NCBI GenBank assembly: GCA_934553255.1
Contig: CAKTEZ010000011.1
Location: forward strand, 1 to 47,306
Length of the DNA stretch: 47,306 bases
Source of the DNA: an uncultured Oscillospiraceae bacterium
Lineage (GTDB): Bacteria > Bacillota > Clostridia > Oscillospirales > Oscillospiraceae
Direction of reading: 5' to 3'
A program made the position numbers and the translations under genes. Numbering within the stretch: the first letter of the stretch is position 1; every line of letters begins with the position of its first letter. Below are positions 8,073 to 16,463 of this stretch, one piece after another. The notes below the pieces were generated by a model. That model ran no database searches. It was not told the DNA's origin and saw nothing but the letters and a program-made list of their open reading frames with translations.

Positions 8073-8579
8073 ATGCTTTTAGATGTTAGAAGGATCATTA
8101 ACACCCCCGGAGGCAGAATTGATTTCCGCTTTGAGCAGGACTTTTCTGATGTGGACTTCGGCGGCGTGTGTCCGGCCGTTCGGCCTGTCTTAGTGGTAGG
8201 ACAGGTGCGGAACATCGCAGGGATGCTCCGTTTGCAGATGGAACTTGATACGACGCTTTCGGCTGTGTGCGATCGCTGCGGCGAGCCGTTCGACAAGCCC
8301 TTCCACCTCTCCTGCGAGTATCTGCTCGCCGCCGAGCTGGAGGACGAGGACAACGACGAGATCCTGCTGCTCGACGACGGCGCGGTCGATCTGGGAGAAC
8401 TCTCCCGCGAGGTGTTCATCCTCAATATGCCCACAAAGCTCCTCTGTCGAGAGGATTGCAGGGGTCTGTGTCCCGGCTGCGGCGTGAACCTCAACCATGA
8501 GGTGTGCCGCTGCAAAAAGGAAGTGGATCCGCGGCTGGCAAAGCTGGCGCAGCTGCTCGACAAGGGCAAAAACAAGTAA
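8073..8579 (+). CDS. yceD: YceD (DUF177) family metal-binding protein, rpmF partner
   Basis: This is a 168-residue member of the YceD/DUF177 family that almost always sits just before rpmF and is linked to 23S rRNA maturation or ribosome assembly. A CxxC pair is at C66 and C69 (CDRCGEPF) and a second cysteine cluster lies at C125, C129, C133 and C136 (CREDCRGLCPGCG), with further cysteines at 145 and 147, so zinc binding is likely. An acidic stretch lies around residues 88-101. ATG 8073 follows GAGGTG; the longer frame would begin inside the promoter. It is followed after 41 bases by rpmF, in one operon. Confidence 0.92.
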   Translation: MLLDVRRIINTPGGRIDFRFEQDFSDVDFGGVCPAVRPVLVVGQVRNIAGMLRLQMELDTTLSAVCDRCGEPFDKPFHLSCEYLLAAELEDEDNDEILLLDDGAVDLGELSREVFILNMPTKLLCREDCRGLCPGCGVNLNHEVCRCKKEVDPRLAKLAQLLDKGKNK

Positions 8580-8620
8580 TTTTTACTGCATTTGCAGTTT
8601 TCGATCAAGGAGGTGTCAAC

Positions 8621-8818
8621 ATGGCAGTCCCCAAGGGGAAAGTATCCCGCGCAAGACGCGATAAGAGACGTTCTTCTCACTGGAAGCTGGAAACTCCGGG
8701 CCTCGTCGCTTGCCCGAAGTGCGGCGCGCTGCGCCTGCCTCACAGAATGTGCAAGGAGTGCGGTACCTATAACGGCCGTCAGGTCAAGGTCGTCAAGTCC
8801 AATGTCGCCGCCGAGTAA
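8621..8818 (+). CDS. rpmF: 50S ribosomal protein L32
   Basis: This is a 65-residue large-subunit ribosomal protein. It has the characteristic basic N-terminus (MAVPKGKVSRARRDKRRSSH) and a zinc ribbon with C31, C34, C44 and C47, so it is the zinc-binding form. Its ribosome site AAGGAGGTG is a perfect match 6 bases before ATG 8621. It ends the yceD-rpmF operon, and a terminator follows within 35 bases. Confidence 0.98.
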   Translation: MAVPKGKVSRARRDKRRSSHWKLETPGLVACPKCGALRLPHRMCKECGTYNGRQVKVVKSNVAAE

Positions 8819-8851
8819 GCACATCGGATCATTGCAATCTACCAAAAAACG

Positions 8852-8885
8852 AGCGGGAAGAGCGATCTTCCCGCTTGCTTTTTTG
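8852..8885 (+). terminator. Terminator of yceD-rpmF
   Basis: A 9-base-pair stem (8852-8860 with 8867-8875) with a 6-base loop is followed by TGCTTTTTTG. Confidence 0.85.
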
Positions 8886-8934
8886 CGTCTGCCGACACAG
8901 GCGCAAAGTTTGTGCGAAAATGCCGCCGTTTTCC

Positions 8935-8963
8935 TTGCGAAAACGGAAAACATCCGTTATACT
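8935..8963 (+). promoter_or_regulatory. Promoter of the DUF512-der-plsY-gpsA operon
   Basis: TTGCGA (8935-8940), 17 bases, then TATACT (8958-8963), about 38 bases before the GTG start at 9002. Confidence 0.6.
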
Positions 8964-9001
8964 ATATAAGTTAAATTTTGCACGAAAGGGAGGCTGACCG
9001 C

Positions 9002-10306
9002 GTGAGTACCGTCATCACATCCATCGACGCGGGGTCTCCCGCCGAACGCGCCGGCATCAAGACGGGTGAGCAGCTTCTGATGCTCAACCACCATGAGATC
9101 GTCGACATTCTGGACTACCGTTTTTTCTGTTACGATCCGGTCCTGCATGTCACCCTGCGCGAGGTGGACGGCAAAACGCGGCGCCTGACGGTCGAAAAGG
9201 AGGAGGGGGAGGACCTCGGCCTCAATTTCGACACCTACCTGATGGATGAGCCGCGCCCCTGCTCGAACCATTGCGTGTTCTGCTTCGTCGATCAGATGCC
9301 GCCGAACATGCGCGACACGCTCTACTTTAAGGACGATGACGCGCGGTTGAGCTTCCTCATGGGCAACTATATCACGCTCACGAACCTCACCGAGCGCGAG
9401 GCGCAGCGCATCATTGACCTGCGTATCAGCCCCATCAATGTTTCCGTGCAGGCGACCGAGCCGCAGCTCCGCCGCACGCTGCTGGGCAACAAAAACGCCG
9501 ACAAGAGCATTGAGTATATGCGCGCGTTCGGCGGAGCGGGCATTGAAATGAACGGCCAGATCGTCGTCTGCCCCGGCTGGAACGACGGCGAGCATCTGCG
9601 CCGCACCATCGAAGACCTGATGGACATCGGCTTCAACTCCTGCTCCGTCGTTCCGGTGGGCCTGACGAAATTCCGCAGGGGTCTGGCGCGGCTCGAACCC
9701 GTGACGCCGGAAAAAGCGGGGGAGATCATCGACCTTGTGGACGAGTACGGCGCGAGATGCCTGGAGAAATACGGTACGCGTATGTTCTTCTGCGCCGACG
9801 AGTTTTACATCAAGGCGGGCCGTCCGCTGCCGGACGAGGAGTACTATGAGGAATACCAGCAGCTCGACAACGGCGTCGGGATGCTCCGCAGCACGATGAA
9901 TGAGTTCCTCCGCGCGCTGGACGATGTGGAGAGCGGCGACATGCCGAGCTTTACCGTCGCCACCGGCGTGGCCGCCGCGCCGTTCATCGCGCGGCTCGCA
10001 GACGAGGCAAAGAAGAAATTTCCCCAGCTTCGCGGCGAGGTCGTCGGCATCGTGAACGACTTCTTCGGCCACACCATCACCGTTTCCGGTCTTGTCACCG
10101 CGCAGGACCTGATCGCGCAGCTGAAGGATCGACCGACGCTCGGCGAGCGGGTCCTGATCCCCGCGAATATGCTCCGCCACGGCGAGGGTGTGTTTCTTGA
10201 CGACTACACGGTCCCGCAGGTCGAGCAGGCGCTCGGCCGTCCGCTGGTCGTTTCGGAAACGGACGGCTACTCGCTCTGCGACGCCATTTTCCAGCAGCAG
10301 TCCTAA
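9002..10306 (+). CDS. DUF512 family protein with PDZ and radical-SAM-like cysteine motif
   Basis: The 434-residue protein belongs to the DUF512 family found next to der in many clostridia. Residues 1-65 form a PDZ-like domain (STVITSIDAGSPAERAGIKTG). Next comes a CxxxCxxC cluster at C87, C91 and C94 (PCSNHCVFCF), spaced like a radical-SAM iron-sulfur site, and then the long DUF512 region. The reaction and substrate are not known. I chose the GTG start at 9002 because GGGAGG lies 8 bases upstream; a TTG at 8978 precedes that ribosome site. The gene leads an operon with der starting 35 bases after its stop, which hints at a link to ribosome assembly. Confidence 0.9.
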   Translation: MSTVITSIDAGSPAERAGIKTGEQLLMLNHHEIVDILDYRFFCYDPVLHVTLREVDGKTRRLTVEKEEGEDLGLNFDTYLMDEPRPCSNHCVFCFVDQMPPNMRDTLYFKDDDARLSFLMGNYITLTNLTEREAQRIIDLRISPINVSVQATEPQLRRTLLGNKNADKSIEYMRAFGGAGIEMNGQIVVCPGWNDGEHLRRTIEDLMDIGFNSCSVVPVGLTKFRRGLARLEPVTPEKAGEIIDLVDEYGARCLEKYGTRMFFCADEFYIKAGRPLPDEEYYEEYQQLDNGVGMLRSTMNEFLRALDDVESGDMPSFTVATGVAAAPFIARLADEAKKKFPQLRGEVVGIVNDFFGHTITVSGLVTAQDLIAQLKDRPTLGERVLIPANMLRHGEGVFLDDYTVPQVEQALGRPLVVSETDGYSLCDAIFQQQS

Positions 10307-10340
10307 ATCTGAAATCTACCCCCGACAGGAGGAATGCGAT

Positions 10341-11669
10341 ATGTCCAAGCCCATCGTTGCCATCGTCGGCCGACCGAACGTCGGCAAGTCGATGCTGTTC
10401 AATAAACTCATCGGCCAGCGCCTTTCCATCGTGGAGGATACGCCGGGCGTCACCCGCGACCGCATTTACGGCGAATGCGAGTGGTGCGGGCGCAAATTCA
10501 CGCTGGTCGATACCGGCGGCATTGAGCCGCGCACCGACAGCCAGATATTGACCTTCATGCGTGAGCAGGCGCAGATCGCCATTGAGAACGCCACGGTCAT
10601 CATCTTCCTCACCGATATTAAAACGGGCCTGACGGCCTCCGATCAGGAGGTCGCCAATATGCTGCTCCGCTCGCGCAAGCCCATCGTGCTGGCGGTCAAC
10701 AAGATGGACTCCGTCGGCGCGCCGAACCCCGATTATTACGAGTTTTACAACCTCGGTCTCGGCGACCCTGTCGCAGTCTCCGCCGTTCATGGTCACGGCA
10801 CGGGCGACCTGCTCGACGCCTGCCTTGCCTACTTCCCCGAGGAAGAGGAGACGGAGGAGGAGAGCGATGTACTCAAGGTCGCCATCATCGGCAAGCCGAA
10901 TGTCGGCAAATCGTCGCTTACGAACCGCATTTTGGGGCAGGAACGCGTGATCGTTTCCAATGTCGCGGGTACGACGCGCGACGCCATCGACTCCTATTTT
11001 GAAAACGAGACCGGCAAGTATGTTTTCATCGACACCGCCGGTATGCGAAAAAAATCCAAGGTTGAGGAAAACATCGAGCGCTACAGCGTGCTGCGCGCGA
11101 CGATGGCCATTGACCGCGCGGATGTGTGCCTTATCATGATCGACGCGACCGAGGGCGTGACCGAGCAGGATACCAAGGTCGCGGGGCTTGCACACGAGGC
11201 GGGTAAGGCCTGCATCATCGTGGTCAACAAGTGGGACCTTGTCGAAAAGGACGGCAAGACCATGGACAGGATGCGCGAGGATATTCGCCGCGACCTGAGC
11301 TACATGACCTACGCGCCCATTCTGTTTATCTCTGCCGCGACGGGGCAGCGCGTGCCGCGCCTTTTTGAGCTGATCAACTATGTTCACTCGCAGGCCTGCA
11401 CCCGCATCACCACGGGGATGCTCAACAATGTTCTCGAGGACGCGCAGACCCGCGTACAGCCGCCCACGGACAAAGGCAAGCGCCTGAAGATCTACTATAT
11501 GACGCAGGTGGGCGTCTGCCCGCCGCACTTTGTCATCTTCTGCAACGACCGGCAGCTGTTCCACTTCTCCTACCAGCGCTACATCGAAAACTGCATCCGC
11601 AATGTTTTCGGGCTGGAGGGGACGCCCATCATTCTCTCCATTCGTCAGAAGGGGGATAAGGAGGAGTAA
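10341..11669 (+). CDS. der: Ribosome-assembly GTPase Der (EngA)
   Basis: This double-GTPase protein is required for 50S subunit assembly. The 442-residue protein has two G domains: the first P-loop GRPNVGKS at residues 10-17, the second GKPNVGKS at about 184-191, each followed by a DTxG/DTAG switch motif (LVDTGGIE and FIDTAGMRKK) and NKxD-type base-recognition motifs (NKMD, NKWD). A KH-like domain closes the protein. Start ATG 10341 follows AGGAGG; an open frame extending further upstream overlaps the DUF512 gene and is not used. plsY starts 5 bases after its stop. Confidence 0.98.
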   Translation: MSKPIVAIVGRPNVGKSMLFNKLIGQRLSIVEDTPGVTRDRIYGECEWCGRKFTLVDTGGIEPRTDSQILTFMREQAQIAIENATVIIFLTDIKTGLTASDQEVANMLLRSRKPIVLAVNKMDSVGAPNPDYYEFYNLGLGDPVAVSAVHGHGTGDLLDACLAYFPEEEETEEESDVLKVAIIGKPNVGKSSLTNRILGQERVIVSNVAGTTRDAIDSYFENETGKYVFIDTAGMRKKSKVEENIERYSVLRATMAIDRADVCLIMIDATEGVTEQDTKVAGLAHEAGKACIIVVNKWDLVEKDGKTMDRMREDIRRDLSYMTYAPILFISAATGQRVPRLFELINYVHSQACTRITTGMLNNVLEDAQTRVQPPTDKGKRLKIYYMTQVGVCPPHFVIFCNDRQLFHFSYQRYIENCIRNVFGLEGTPIILSIRQKGDKEE

Positions 11670-11674
11670 AGGAA

Positions 11675-12394
11675 ATGTACTTGCTGGTAACTGGTTTCTA
11701 TGCTTTCCTTTCTCATTTGGACTATCTTTACGCGGCGGTCGCGGCGTATTTCTGCGGCTGCTTCAACGGGGCGCTGTTGACCTCACGGCTCTTTTTCCAC
11801 GACGACATTCGCACCCACGGCAGCGGCAACGCGGGCCTGACGAACTTTTACCGCACCTACGGCGCGAAATACGCGGCGCTCGTCGTTGTCTGCGATATGC
11901 TCAAGGCGGTCGCGGCGGTGGGCTTCGCCGCGTGGCTCGGCGCACGCTTTGATCCGCGCATCCTGCCGGACCTTCCGCTGACCGCAGCGGAGCGGGCGGA
12001 GTATGTGCTGCACTTCAAGTATTGGGCGGGGCTTTTCTGCGTCCTTGGCCACATGTTTCCCTGCACGGCAAAATTCAAGGGCGGCAAGGGCATCTTATGC
12101 TCCGCAACGCTTACACTGCTGCTCGACTGGCGTATCGCGCTGGTGTGCTGGACGCTGTTCGCCCTGCTGTGGCTGACGACGCGCTATGTGTCGCTCGGCT
12201 CGGTGAGCGCGGCCGCCGCCTTTCCGGTCCTGACTTGGCTCGTGTTCGGCGACGCGCTCGCGGCGGCGCTTTCTGTATGCATCGCCGCGCTCGTTGTCTG
12301 GGCGCACCGCGGAAACATCAGAAGGCTTCGAAACGGGACGGAAAACAAGTTTCATTTCCATGTCAACGCACCGAAAACGGAGGAGGAAGAATGA
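11675..12394 (+). CDS. plsY: Acyl-phosphate:glycerol-3-phosphate acyltransferase PlsY
   Basis: This membrane enzyme makes lysophosphatidic acid from acyl-phosphate and glycerol-3-phosphate, the first step of phospholipid synthesis. The 239-residue protein is somewhat longer than the usual 200. The first conserved loop is HGSGNAGLTN (48-57), the second is KFKGGKG (133-139), and the third is AHRGNIRRLRNGTE near the C-terminus. Several hydrophobic helices span the remainder. The last 15 residues are polar and acidic. It overlaps gpsA by 4 bases (ATGA), so the enzyme and the supplier of its substrate are translationally coupled. Confidence 0.96.
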   Translation: MYLLVTGFYAFLSHLDYLYAAVAAYFCGCFNGALLTSRLFFHDDIRTHGSGNAGLTNFYRTYGAKYAALVVVCDMLKAVAAVGFAAWLGARFDPRILPDLPLTAAERAEYVLHFKYWAGLFCVLGHMFPCTAKFKGGKGILCSATLTLLLDWRIALVCWTLFALLWLTTRYVSLGSVSAAAAFPVLTWLVFGDALAAALSVCIAALVVWAHRGNIRRLRNGTENKFHFHVNAPKTEEEE

Positions 12395-13392
12395 ACCTTG
12401 TCGTACTCGGCAGCGGCGGTTGGGGAACTGCCATCGCCCTGCTGCTCCATAAGAACGCAAACGCGGTCACACTCTGGTCGCATAACGCAGAAAAGGCTGA
12501 AGAAATGAGGCAGTCAAGGTCTAATCCTTTACTGCAAAATGTCTCCATTCCCAAGGGGATCTCCATTACGAACGATCTGAACTGCCTGAAAACGGCGGAG
12601 CTGGTCGTGTTCGCGCCGCCGAGCTTTGCGCTGCGCGCGGTGGCAAAGCAGGCCGCGCCGTATCTTCCCGCGGGCGCGGTGCTGCTCTCGGTCACCAAGG
12701 GGATCGAACGCGGGACGCATCTGCGTATGTCGCAGGTCATCGCGCAGGAGACCGGCGGAGCGCATCCGCTCGCCGTTCTCTCCGGCCCCTCGCACGCCGA
12801 GGAGGTCGCGCGCGGCATTCCGACCGGCGTGGTCGCGGCCTCGGCGGACGAACAGACCGCGCGGCTGGTCCAGACGCTGTTTACGAACGATGATTTCCGC
12901 GTCTACACACACGATGATGTGGTGGGCGTGGAGCTGGCGGGTGCGCTCAAGAATGTGGCGGCGCTGTGCTGCGGCGTGAGCGACGGCTACGGTCTCGGCG
13001 ACAACACCAAGGCGCTGCTCATCACGCGCGCCATGGCGGAGACCTCGCGCCTTGCCGAGCGCCTCGGCGGGCGCAAGGAGACGCTGGCGGGGCTTGCGGG
13101 CATGGGCGACCTCATCGTTACCTGCACCTCCCGCCATTCGCGCAACCGCCGCGCGGGCATCGCCATCGGCGAGGGCCGTGCGCCGCAGGAGGTCATTGCC
13201 GACATGGGCGGCGTGGTCGAGGGCTATTATGCCGCGGTGAGCGCCAAGGAGCTGGCGGACGCGATGGGAGTGGAAATGCCCATCTGCTCGGCGGTGTATG
13301 ATGTGCTGTACCACGACGCGGCGGTGGACGACATGATCCGCCGCCTGATGCGCCGCGCGCCGAAACGGGAAACGGACAACAAGTGGGTATAA
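12391..13392 (+). CDS. gpsA: NAD(P)-dependent glycerol-3-phosphate dehydrogenase
   Basis: It reduces dihydroxyacetone phosphate to sn-glycerol-3-phosphate for phospholipid synthesis in the cytoplasm. The 333-residue protein starts with a Rossmann loop GSGGWGTA (7-14). It also has the conserved SGPSHAEEVARG segment, the catalytic lysine in GALKNVAA and the substrate-binding GMGDLIVTCTSRHSRNR motif. The start overlaps the plsY stop, and the ribosome site GGAGGA lies in the plsY tail. A stretch near 12484-12545 uses AT-rich, locally rare codons (AGG, TCA, TTA, CCT) unlike the rest of the gene. A weak terminator follows. Confidence 0.97.
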   Translation: MNLVVLGSGGWGTAIALLLHKNANAVTLWSHNAEKAEEMRQSRSNPLLQNVSIPKGISITNDLNCLKTAELVVFAPPSFALRAVAKQAAPYLPAGAVLLSVTKGIERGTHLRMSQVIAQETGGAHPLAVLSGPSHAEEVARGIPTGVVAASADEQTARLVQTLFTNDDFRVYTHDDVVGVELAGALKNVAALCCGVSDGYGLGDNTKALLITRAMAETSRLAERLGGRKETLAGLAGMGDLIVTCTSRHSRNRRAGIAIGEGRAPQEVIADMGGVVEGYYAAVSAKELADAMGVEMPICSAVYDVLYHDAAVDDMIRRLMRRAPKRETDNKWV

Positions 13393-13397
13393 AAAGG

Positions 13398-13424
13398 AAA
13401 GGCGGTCGGCACAGACCGCCTTTT
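13398..13424 (+). terminator. Weak terminator or attenuator after gpsA
   Basis: A 10-base-pair stem (13398-13407 with 13414-13423) is followed by only a short T-run, then the ribosome site of the Nudix gene. Partial read-through is likely. Confidence 0.55.
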
Positions 13425-13441
13425 CGGCAAGGAGAGAACGC

Positions 13442-14005
13442 ATGAAGCTATCGGAGCAATTGGAACGCTATATGCCGTACAACGAACAGGAGGAGCGCGA
13501 CCGTGCATTGCTGCTGCGCGCTCTGCGCGAAGAAGAGAACATCTTTTCCCGTGAGAATGAGCGTATGCACATGACGGCCTCGGCGTGGGTGACGAACGAG
13601 CGCCGCGACCGCGTGCTGATGGCGTACCACAACATCTACGACTCATGGGCATGGCTCGGCGGCCACGCGGACGGGGATTGCGACCTGTTGTCCGTGGCTC
13701 TGCGCGAGGTGCGCGAGGAGAGCGGTATCGTGCATATCCGTCCGGCGAGGGAGGATGTCTTTTCGCTGGAGGTGCTGACCGTGGACGGACACGAGAAGCG
13801 GGGACGGTATGTCTCGTCCCACCTGCACCTGAATGTCACCTATCTTCTCATCGCCGACGATACCGACGCGCTGACCGTTAAGCCGGATGAGAACAACGGC
13901 GTGAAGTGGTTCACGCCGGACGGCGCGGTGGAGGCCAGCAGCGAGCCGTGGTACCGCGAGCGCATCTACAAAAAGCTCAACGCCAAGCTCGCCGCGCTGC
14001 GGTAG
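13442..14005 (+). CDS. Nudix hydrolase with altered first Nudix-box position
   Basis: This is a 187-residue Nudix-fold protein that should hydrolyse a nucleoside-diphosphate-linked substrate, not identifiable from sequence. The Nudix box lies at about 74-96: G74, then HADGD, then C80 where the consensus has Glu, then REVREESGI with the metal-binding Glu residues E89, E92 and E93 kept. An N-terminal helical segment of about 40 residues precedes the domain. Start ATG 13442 has AAGGAGAG upstream. It lies 49 bases after gpsA behind a weak hairpin, so it may share that operon. Loss of the first Glu alone does not rule out activity, since the catalytic REUXEE part is intact. Confidence 0.88.
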   Translation: MKLSEQLERYMPYNEQEERDRALLLRALREEENIFSRENERMHMTASAWVTNERRDRVLMAYHNIYDSWAWLGGHADGDCDLLSVALREVREESGIVHIRPAREDVFSLEVLTVDGHEKRGRYVSSHLHLNVTYLLIADDTDALTVKPDENNGVKWFTPDGAVEASSEPWYRERIYKKLNAKLAALR

Positions 14006-14071
14006 AACGGGGAGAATGCGGCGCGCGGGATACCCGCCGCGATCGCCGGAGAGCGGAGACAAAAGAGCAAA

Positions 14072-14104
14072 GAAAAAAGCCGCCCACGAAAGTGAGCGGC
14101 TTTT
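14072..14104 (-). terminator. Terminator of rpmB, possibly bidirectional
   Basis: A GC-rich stem pairs 14079-14087 with 14092-14100, including one G-U pair. On the minus strand it is followed by a T6 run, and on the plus strand by TTTT, so it may also stop the Nudix transcript. Confidence 0.8.
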
Positions 14105-14115
14105 ACTGCCATCTT

Positions 14116-14304
14116 TTAGATCGCGCGGGTAACCTTACCGGAACGCAGACAGCGGGTACAAACATAGACATGGCGGGGCGTACCGTTGACCATCGCCTTC
14201 ACGCGCTTGACATTGGGCTTCCAAGGACGATTGGAACGTCTGTGGGAGTGGGAGACCTGAATACCAAAGGCCACACCCTTGTCGCAAAACTCGCACTTTG
14301 CCAT
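14116..14304 (-). CDS. rpmB: 50S ribosomal protein L28
   Basis: This is a 62-residue large-subunit protein in its zinc-binding form, with C4 and C7 (AKCEFCDKG) and C49 and C52 (YVCTRCLRSGKV). I chose ATG 14304 because AGGAGGTG lies 6 bases upstream; an ATG 9 bases earlier falls on that ribosome site. It is a single-gene unit with its own promoter and terminator, lying divergently from hprK. Confidence 0.97.
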   Translation of the reverse strand: MAKCEFCDKGVAFGIQVSHSHRRSNRPWKPNVKRVKAMVNGTPRHVYVCTRCLRSGKVTRAI

Positions 14305-14360
14305 CCGTTGCACCTCCTTGCTGTAATCAAATCAAGACTTGCACATTGCAAGCATTGGCT

Positions 14361-14389
14361 ATGATAACAGATTGCAAGACAAAATGCAA
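14361..14389 (-). promoter_or_regulatory. rpmB promoter
   Basis: On the minus strand TTGCAT (14384-14389), 17 bases, then TATCAT (14361-14366). Copies of TTGCAA lie in and just beyond it (14348-14352, 14372-14376, 14385-14389), of unknown meaning. Confidence 0.6.
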
Positions 14390-14480
14390 GCAAAATTTTC
14401 GATTTTTCCGGAAAAATTTTGTTTTTCTGCGCCGCGCGCATATACCGCCCGCGGGGACGAAAAATCGACGCCCTTTCCCC

Positions 14481-14509
14481 TTGTAAAAACAGGGAAAAGC
14501 CGATATAAT
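14481..14509 (+). promoter_or_regulatory. Promoter of the hprK-murB-rapZ-whiA-dnaE operon
   Basis: TTGTAA (14481-14486), 17 bases, TATAAT (14504-14509), about 32 bases before the hprK ATG. Confidence 0.75.
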
Positions 14510-14541
14510 GAAACGAGAACTAAAGGAGGGGGAAGCGCCTT

Positions 14542-15492
14542 ATGAACACCAGCCGCAGCGTCAGGGTAAAGGACATCGTTGAAAAATTCCGTATGGAGGT
14601 CCTCTATAAGGGGACAGACTATGAAACAGAAATACTGACCATTACGGATGTCAACCGCCCGGGTCTGCAATTTGTCGGCTTTTTCGATTATTTCGACCCG
14701 CGCCGTTTGCAGATCATCGGCAAGGCGGAGACGATGTTCCTCAAGGGCTATTCCGCCGACGAGCGCCGCACACGGTTCGAGGCTCTGTTCAAATATGAGA
14801 TCCCCGCGTTGGTCATTTCGCGCCGACTCGATGCGTTCCCCGAGTGCATGGAAATGGCGCGGAAGTACGGGCGCACCCTTTTGCGGACGGAGTATACCTC
14901 GGTCGAGTTCACGAGCATGACCATCGACTACCTCAACCACGAGCTTGCGCCCATGATCACCCGCCACGGCGTTCTGATGGACGTGTACGGCGAGGGCGTG
15001 CTGATCTTCGGCGACAGCGGTATCGGTAAGAGCGAGACGGCCATCGAGCTGATCAAGCGCGGCCATCGGCTGGTCGCGGACGACGCGGTGGAGCTCCGCC
15101 GCATCGGCGACACGCTCGTGGGTACGGCGCCGGAGCTGATCCGCCATTACCTTGAGGTGCGCGGCATCGGCGTGGTCGATATTCAAAAGCTGTTCGGCAT
15201 GAGCGGCGTAAAATCCAGCACACAGATCGATCTGGTCATTCAGTTCGAGCGCTGGAACGATGAAAAATTTTACGACCGCCTCGGTCTCGACGAAACGCAT
15301 ACCGAGATCATGGGGGTCTCCGTTCCCATTCTGACCATCCCCGTTTCCGCGGGCCGCAACCTTGCGGGCATCGTGGAGCTGGCTGTGATGAACAATCGCC
15401 AGAAGAAGTACGGCATTAACTCGGCGCGCGACTTTGTCGAGCAGATCGACAGCCATATCGACCATCAGGCGGCGCAGGAAGCGGAGCAGTAA
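14542..15492 (+). CDS. hprK: HPr kinase/phosphorylase
   Basis: It phosphorylates and dephosphorylates Ser46 of HPr, the signal that drives CcpA-dependent catabolite control in Firmicutes. The 316-residue protein has the N-terminal HprK domain (1-130) and a C-terminal kinase domain with P-loop GDSGIGKS at 157-164. The family signature LEVRGIGVVDIQKLFG follows at about 208-223. ATG 14542 follows AAAGGAGGG. As first gene of the operon it is co-expressed with murB, rapZ and whiA, the usual clostridial layout. A catabolite-type palindrome elsewhere in the window (6773-6792) would fit the same control circuit. Confidence 0.98.
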   Translation: MNTSRSVRVKDIVEKFRMEVLYKGTDYETEILTITDVNRPGLQFVGFFDYFDPRRLQIIGKAETMFLKGYSADERRTRFEALFKYEIPALVISRRLDAFPECMEMARKYGRTLLRTEYTSVEFTSMTIDYLNHELAPMITRHGVLMDVYGEGVLIFGDSGIGKSETAIELIKRGHRLVADDAVELRRIGDTLVGTAPELIRHYLEVRGIGVVDIQKLFGMSGVKSSTQIDLVIQFERWNDEKFYDRLGLDETHTEIMGVSVPILTIPVSAGRNLAGIVELAVMNNRQKKYGINSARDFVEQIDSHIDHQAAQEAEQ

Positions 15493-15501
15493 GGAGTTTC
15501 T

Positions 15502-16443
15502 ATGGAGTCCATGTTTTCAGGCAATCGCGGCGGCTGGGCGGCAGCGTTGGACCGGAAGGTCGCAGACTATCTGCCCGACCTCAAATATAAAAAGAAGGAA
15601 CCGCTCGCGCGGCATACCTCGTTCCGCATCGGCGGACCGGCGGCGCGTATGGCGTTTCCCGCCACCTGCGAGCAGCTCGTCATTCTCGCGGGGCTTGCAG
15701 AGGAATGCGGCGTGAAGCCGTTCCTGCTCGGCAACGGCACGAATCTCCTCGTCGCGGACGAGGGGCTGGACACGCTCGTCATTCAGACCGGCGACGGTCT
15801 GGGCGGACTGTCCTTGGAGGGGGAAACGACCGTTTCCGCCGACGCGGGCGTGTCGCTCGCGCGGTTGGGGACTTTCGCGTGGAAAAACGGTTTGACCGGA
15901 CTGGAGTTTGCCCACGGCATTCCCGGCAGTCTCGGCGGCGGCGTTGTGATGAACGCGGGCGCCTACGGCGGCGAGCTGAAGGATGCGCTGAGCGAGGTTA
16001 CGGCGCTCTTTCCCGACGGTGTACGGACGCTGCGCGGAGAGGAATTGAAGCTGGGCTACCGCCGCAGCGTCTTTACGGACTGTCCGGAGGCGGTGGTGCT
16101 GCACGCGCGGCTCGCGCTCACGCGGGGAGACGCGGACGCCATCAAGGTCCGCATGGACGAGCTTGCGGCAAAGCGCCGCGCGAGCCAGCCGCTCGACCTG
16201 CCGAGCGCCGGCAGCACCTTCAAGCGTCCGGAGGGCTACTTTGCCGGAACGCTCATCGAACAATGCGGCCTGAAGGGGCTGCGCGTCGGCGGGTCGGAGG
16301 TCAGCCGAAAGCACGCTGGATTTCTCGTCAATGTCGGCGGGGCGACCTGCGCGGATGTGCTGGAACTGATCGAGAAGGTGCAGGGGACCGTTCTTGCGGC
16401 GACCGGCGTTGCGCTGGAGCCGGAAGTAAAGATCGTCCGATAG
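15502..16443 (+). CDS. murB: UDP-N-acetylenolpyruvoylglucosamine reductase MurB
   Basis: This FAD enzyme uses NADPH to reduce the enolpyruvyl group and so makes UDP-MurNAc, a committed peptidoglycan precursor. The 313-residue protein has the FAD-binding PLLGNGTNLLV-like motif (here FLLGNGTNLLVAD), the GIPGSLGGGVVMNAGAYGGE loop, the YRRSVF segment and the proton-donor Ser in SAGSTFKRP. The C-terminal Glu lies in LEPEVKIV. ATG 15502 sits 9 bases after the hprK stop, with TAAGGAG as ribosome site. Confidence 0.97.
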   Translation: MESMFSGNRGGWAAALDRKVADYLPDLKYKKKEPLARHTSFRIGGPAARMAFPATCEQLVILAGLAEECGVKPFLLGNGTNLLVADEGLDTLVIQTGDGLGGLSLEGETTVSADAGVSLARLGTFAWKNGLTGLEFAHGIPGSLGGGVVMNAGAYGGELKDALSEVTALFPDGVRTLRGEELKLGYRRSVFTDCPEAVVLHARLALTRGDADAIKVRMDELAAKRRASQPLDLPSAGSTFKRPEGYFAGTLIEQCGLKGLRVGGSEVSRKHAGFLVNVGGATCADVLELIEKVQGTVLAATGVALEPEVKIVR

Positions 16444-16463
16444 GGCAGAGGGGAGAGAATGCG

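Noticed and set aside
14339..14400. CRISPR-like or iteron-like repeats of TTGCAA near rpmB
   Set aside because: Copies are short, irregularly spaced and overlap the promoter; they do not form an array.
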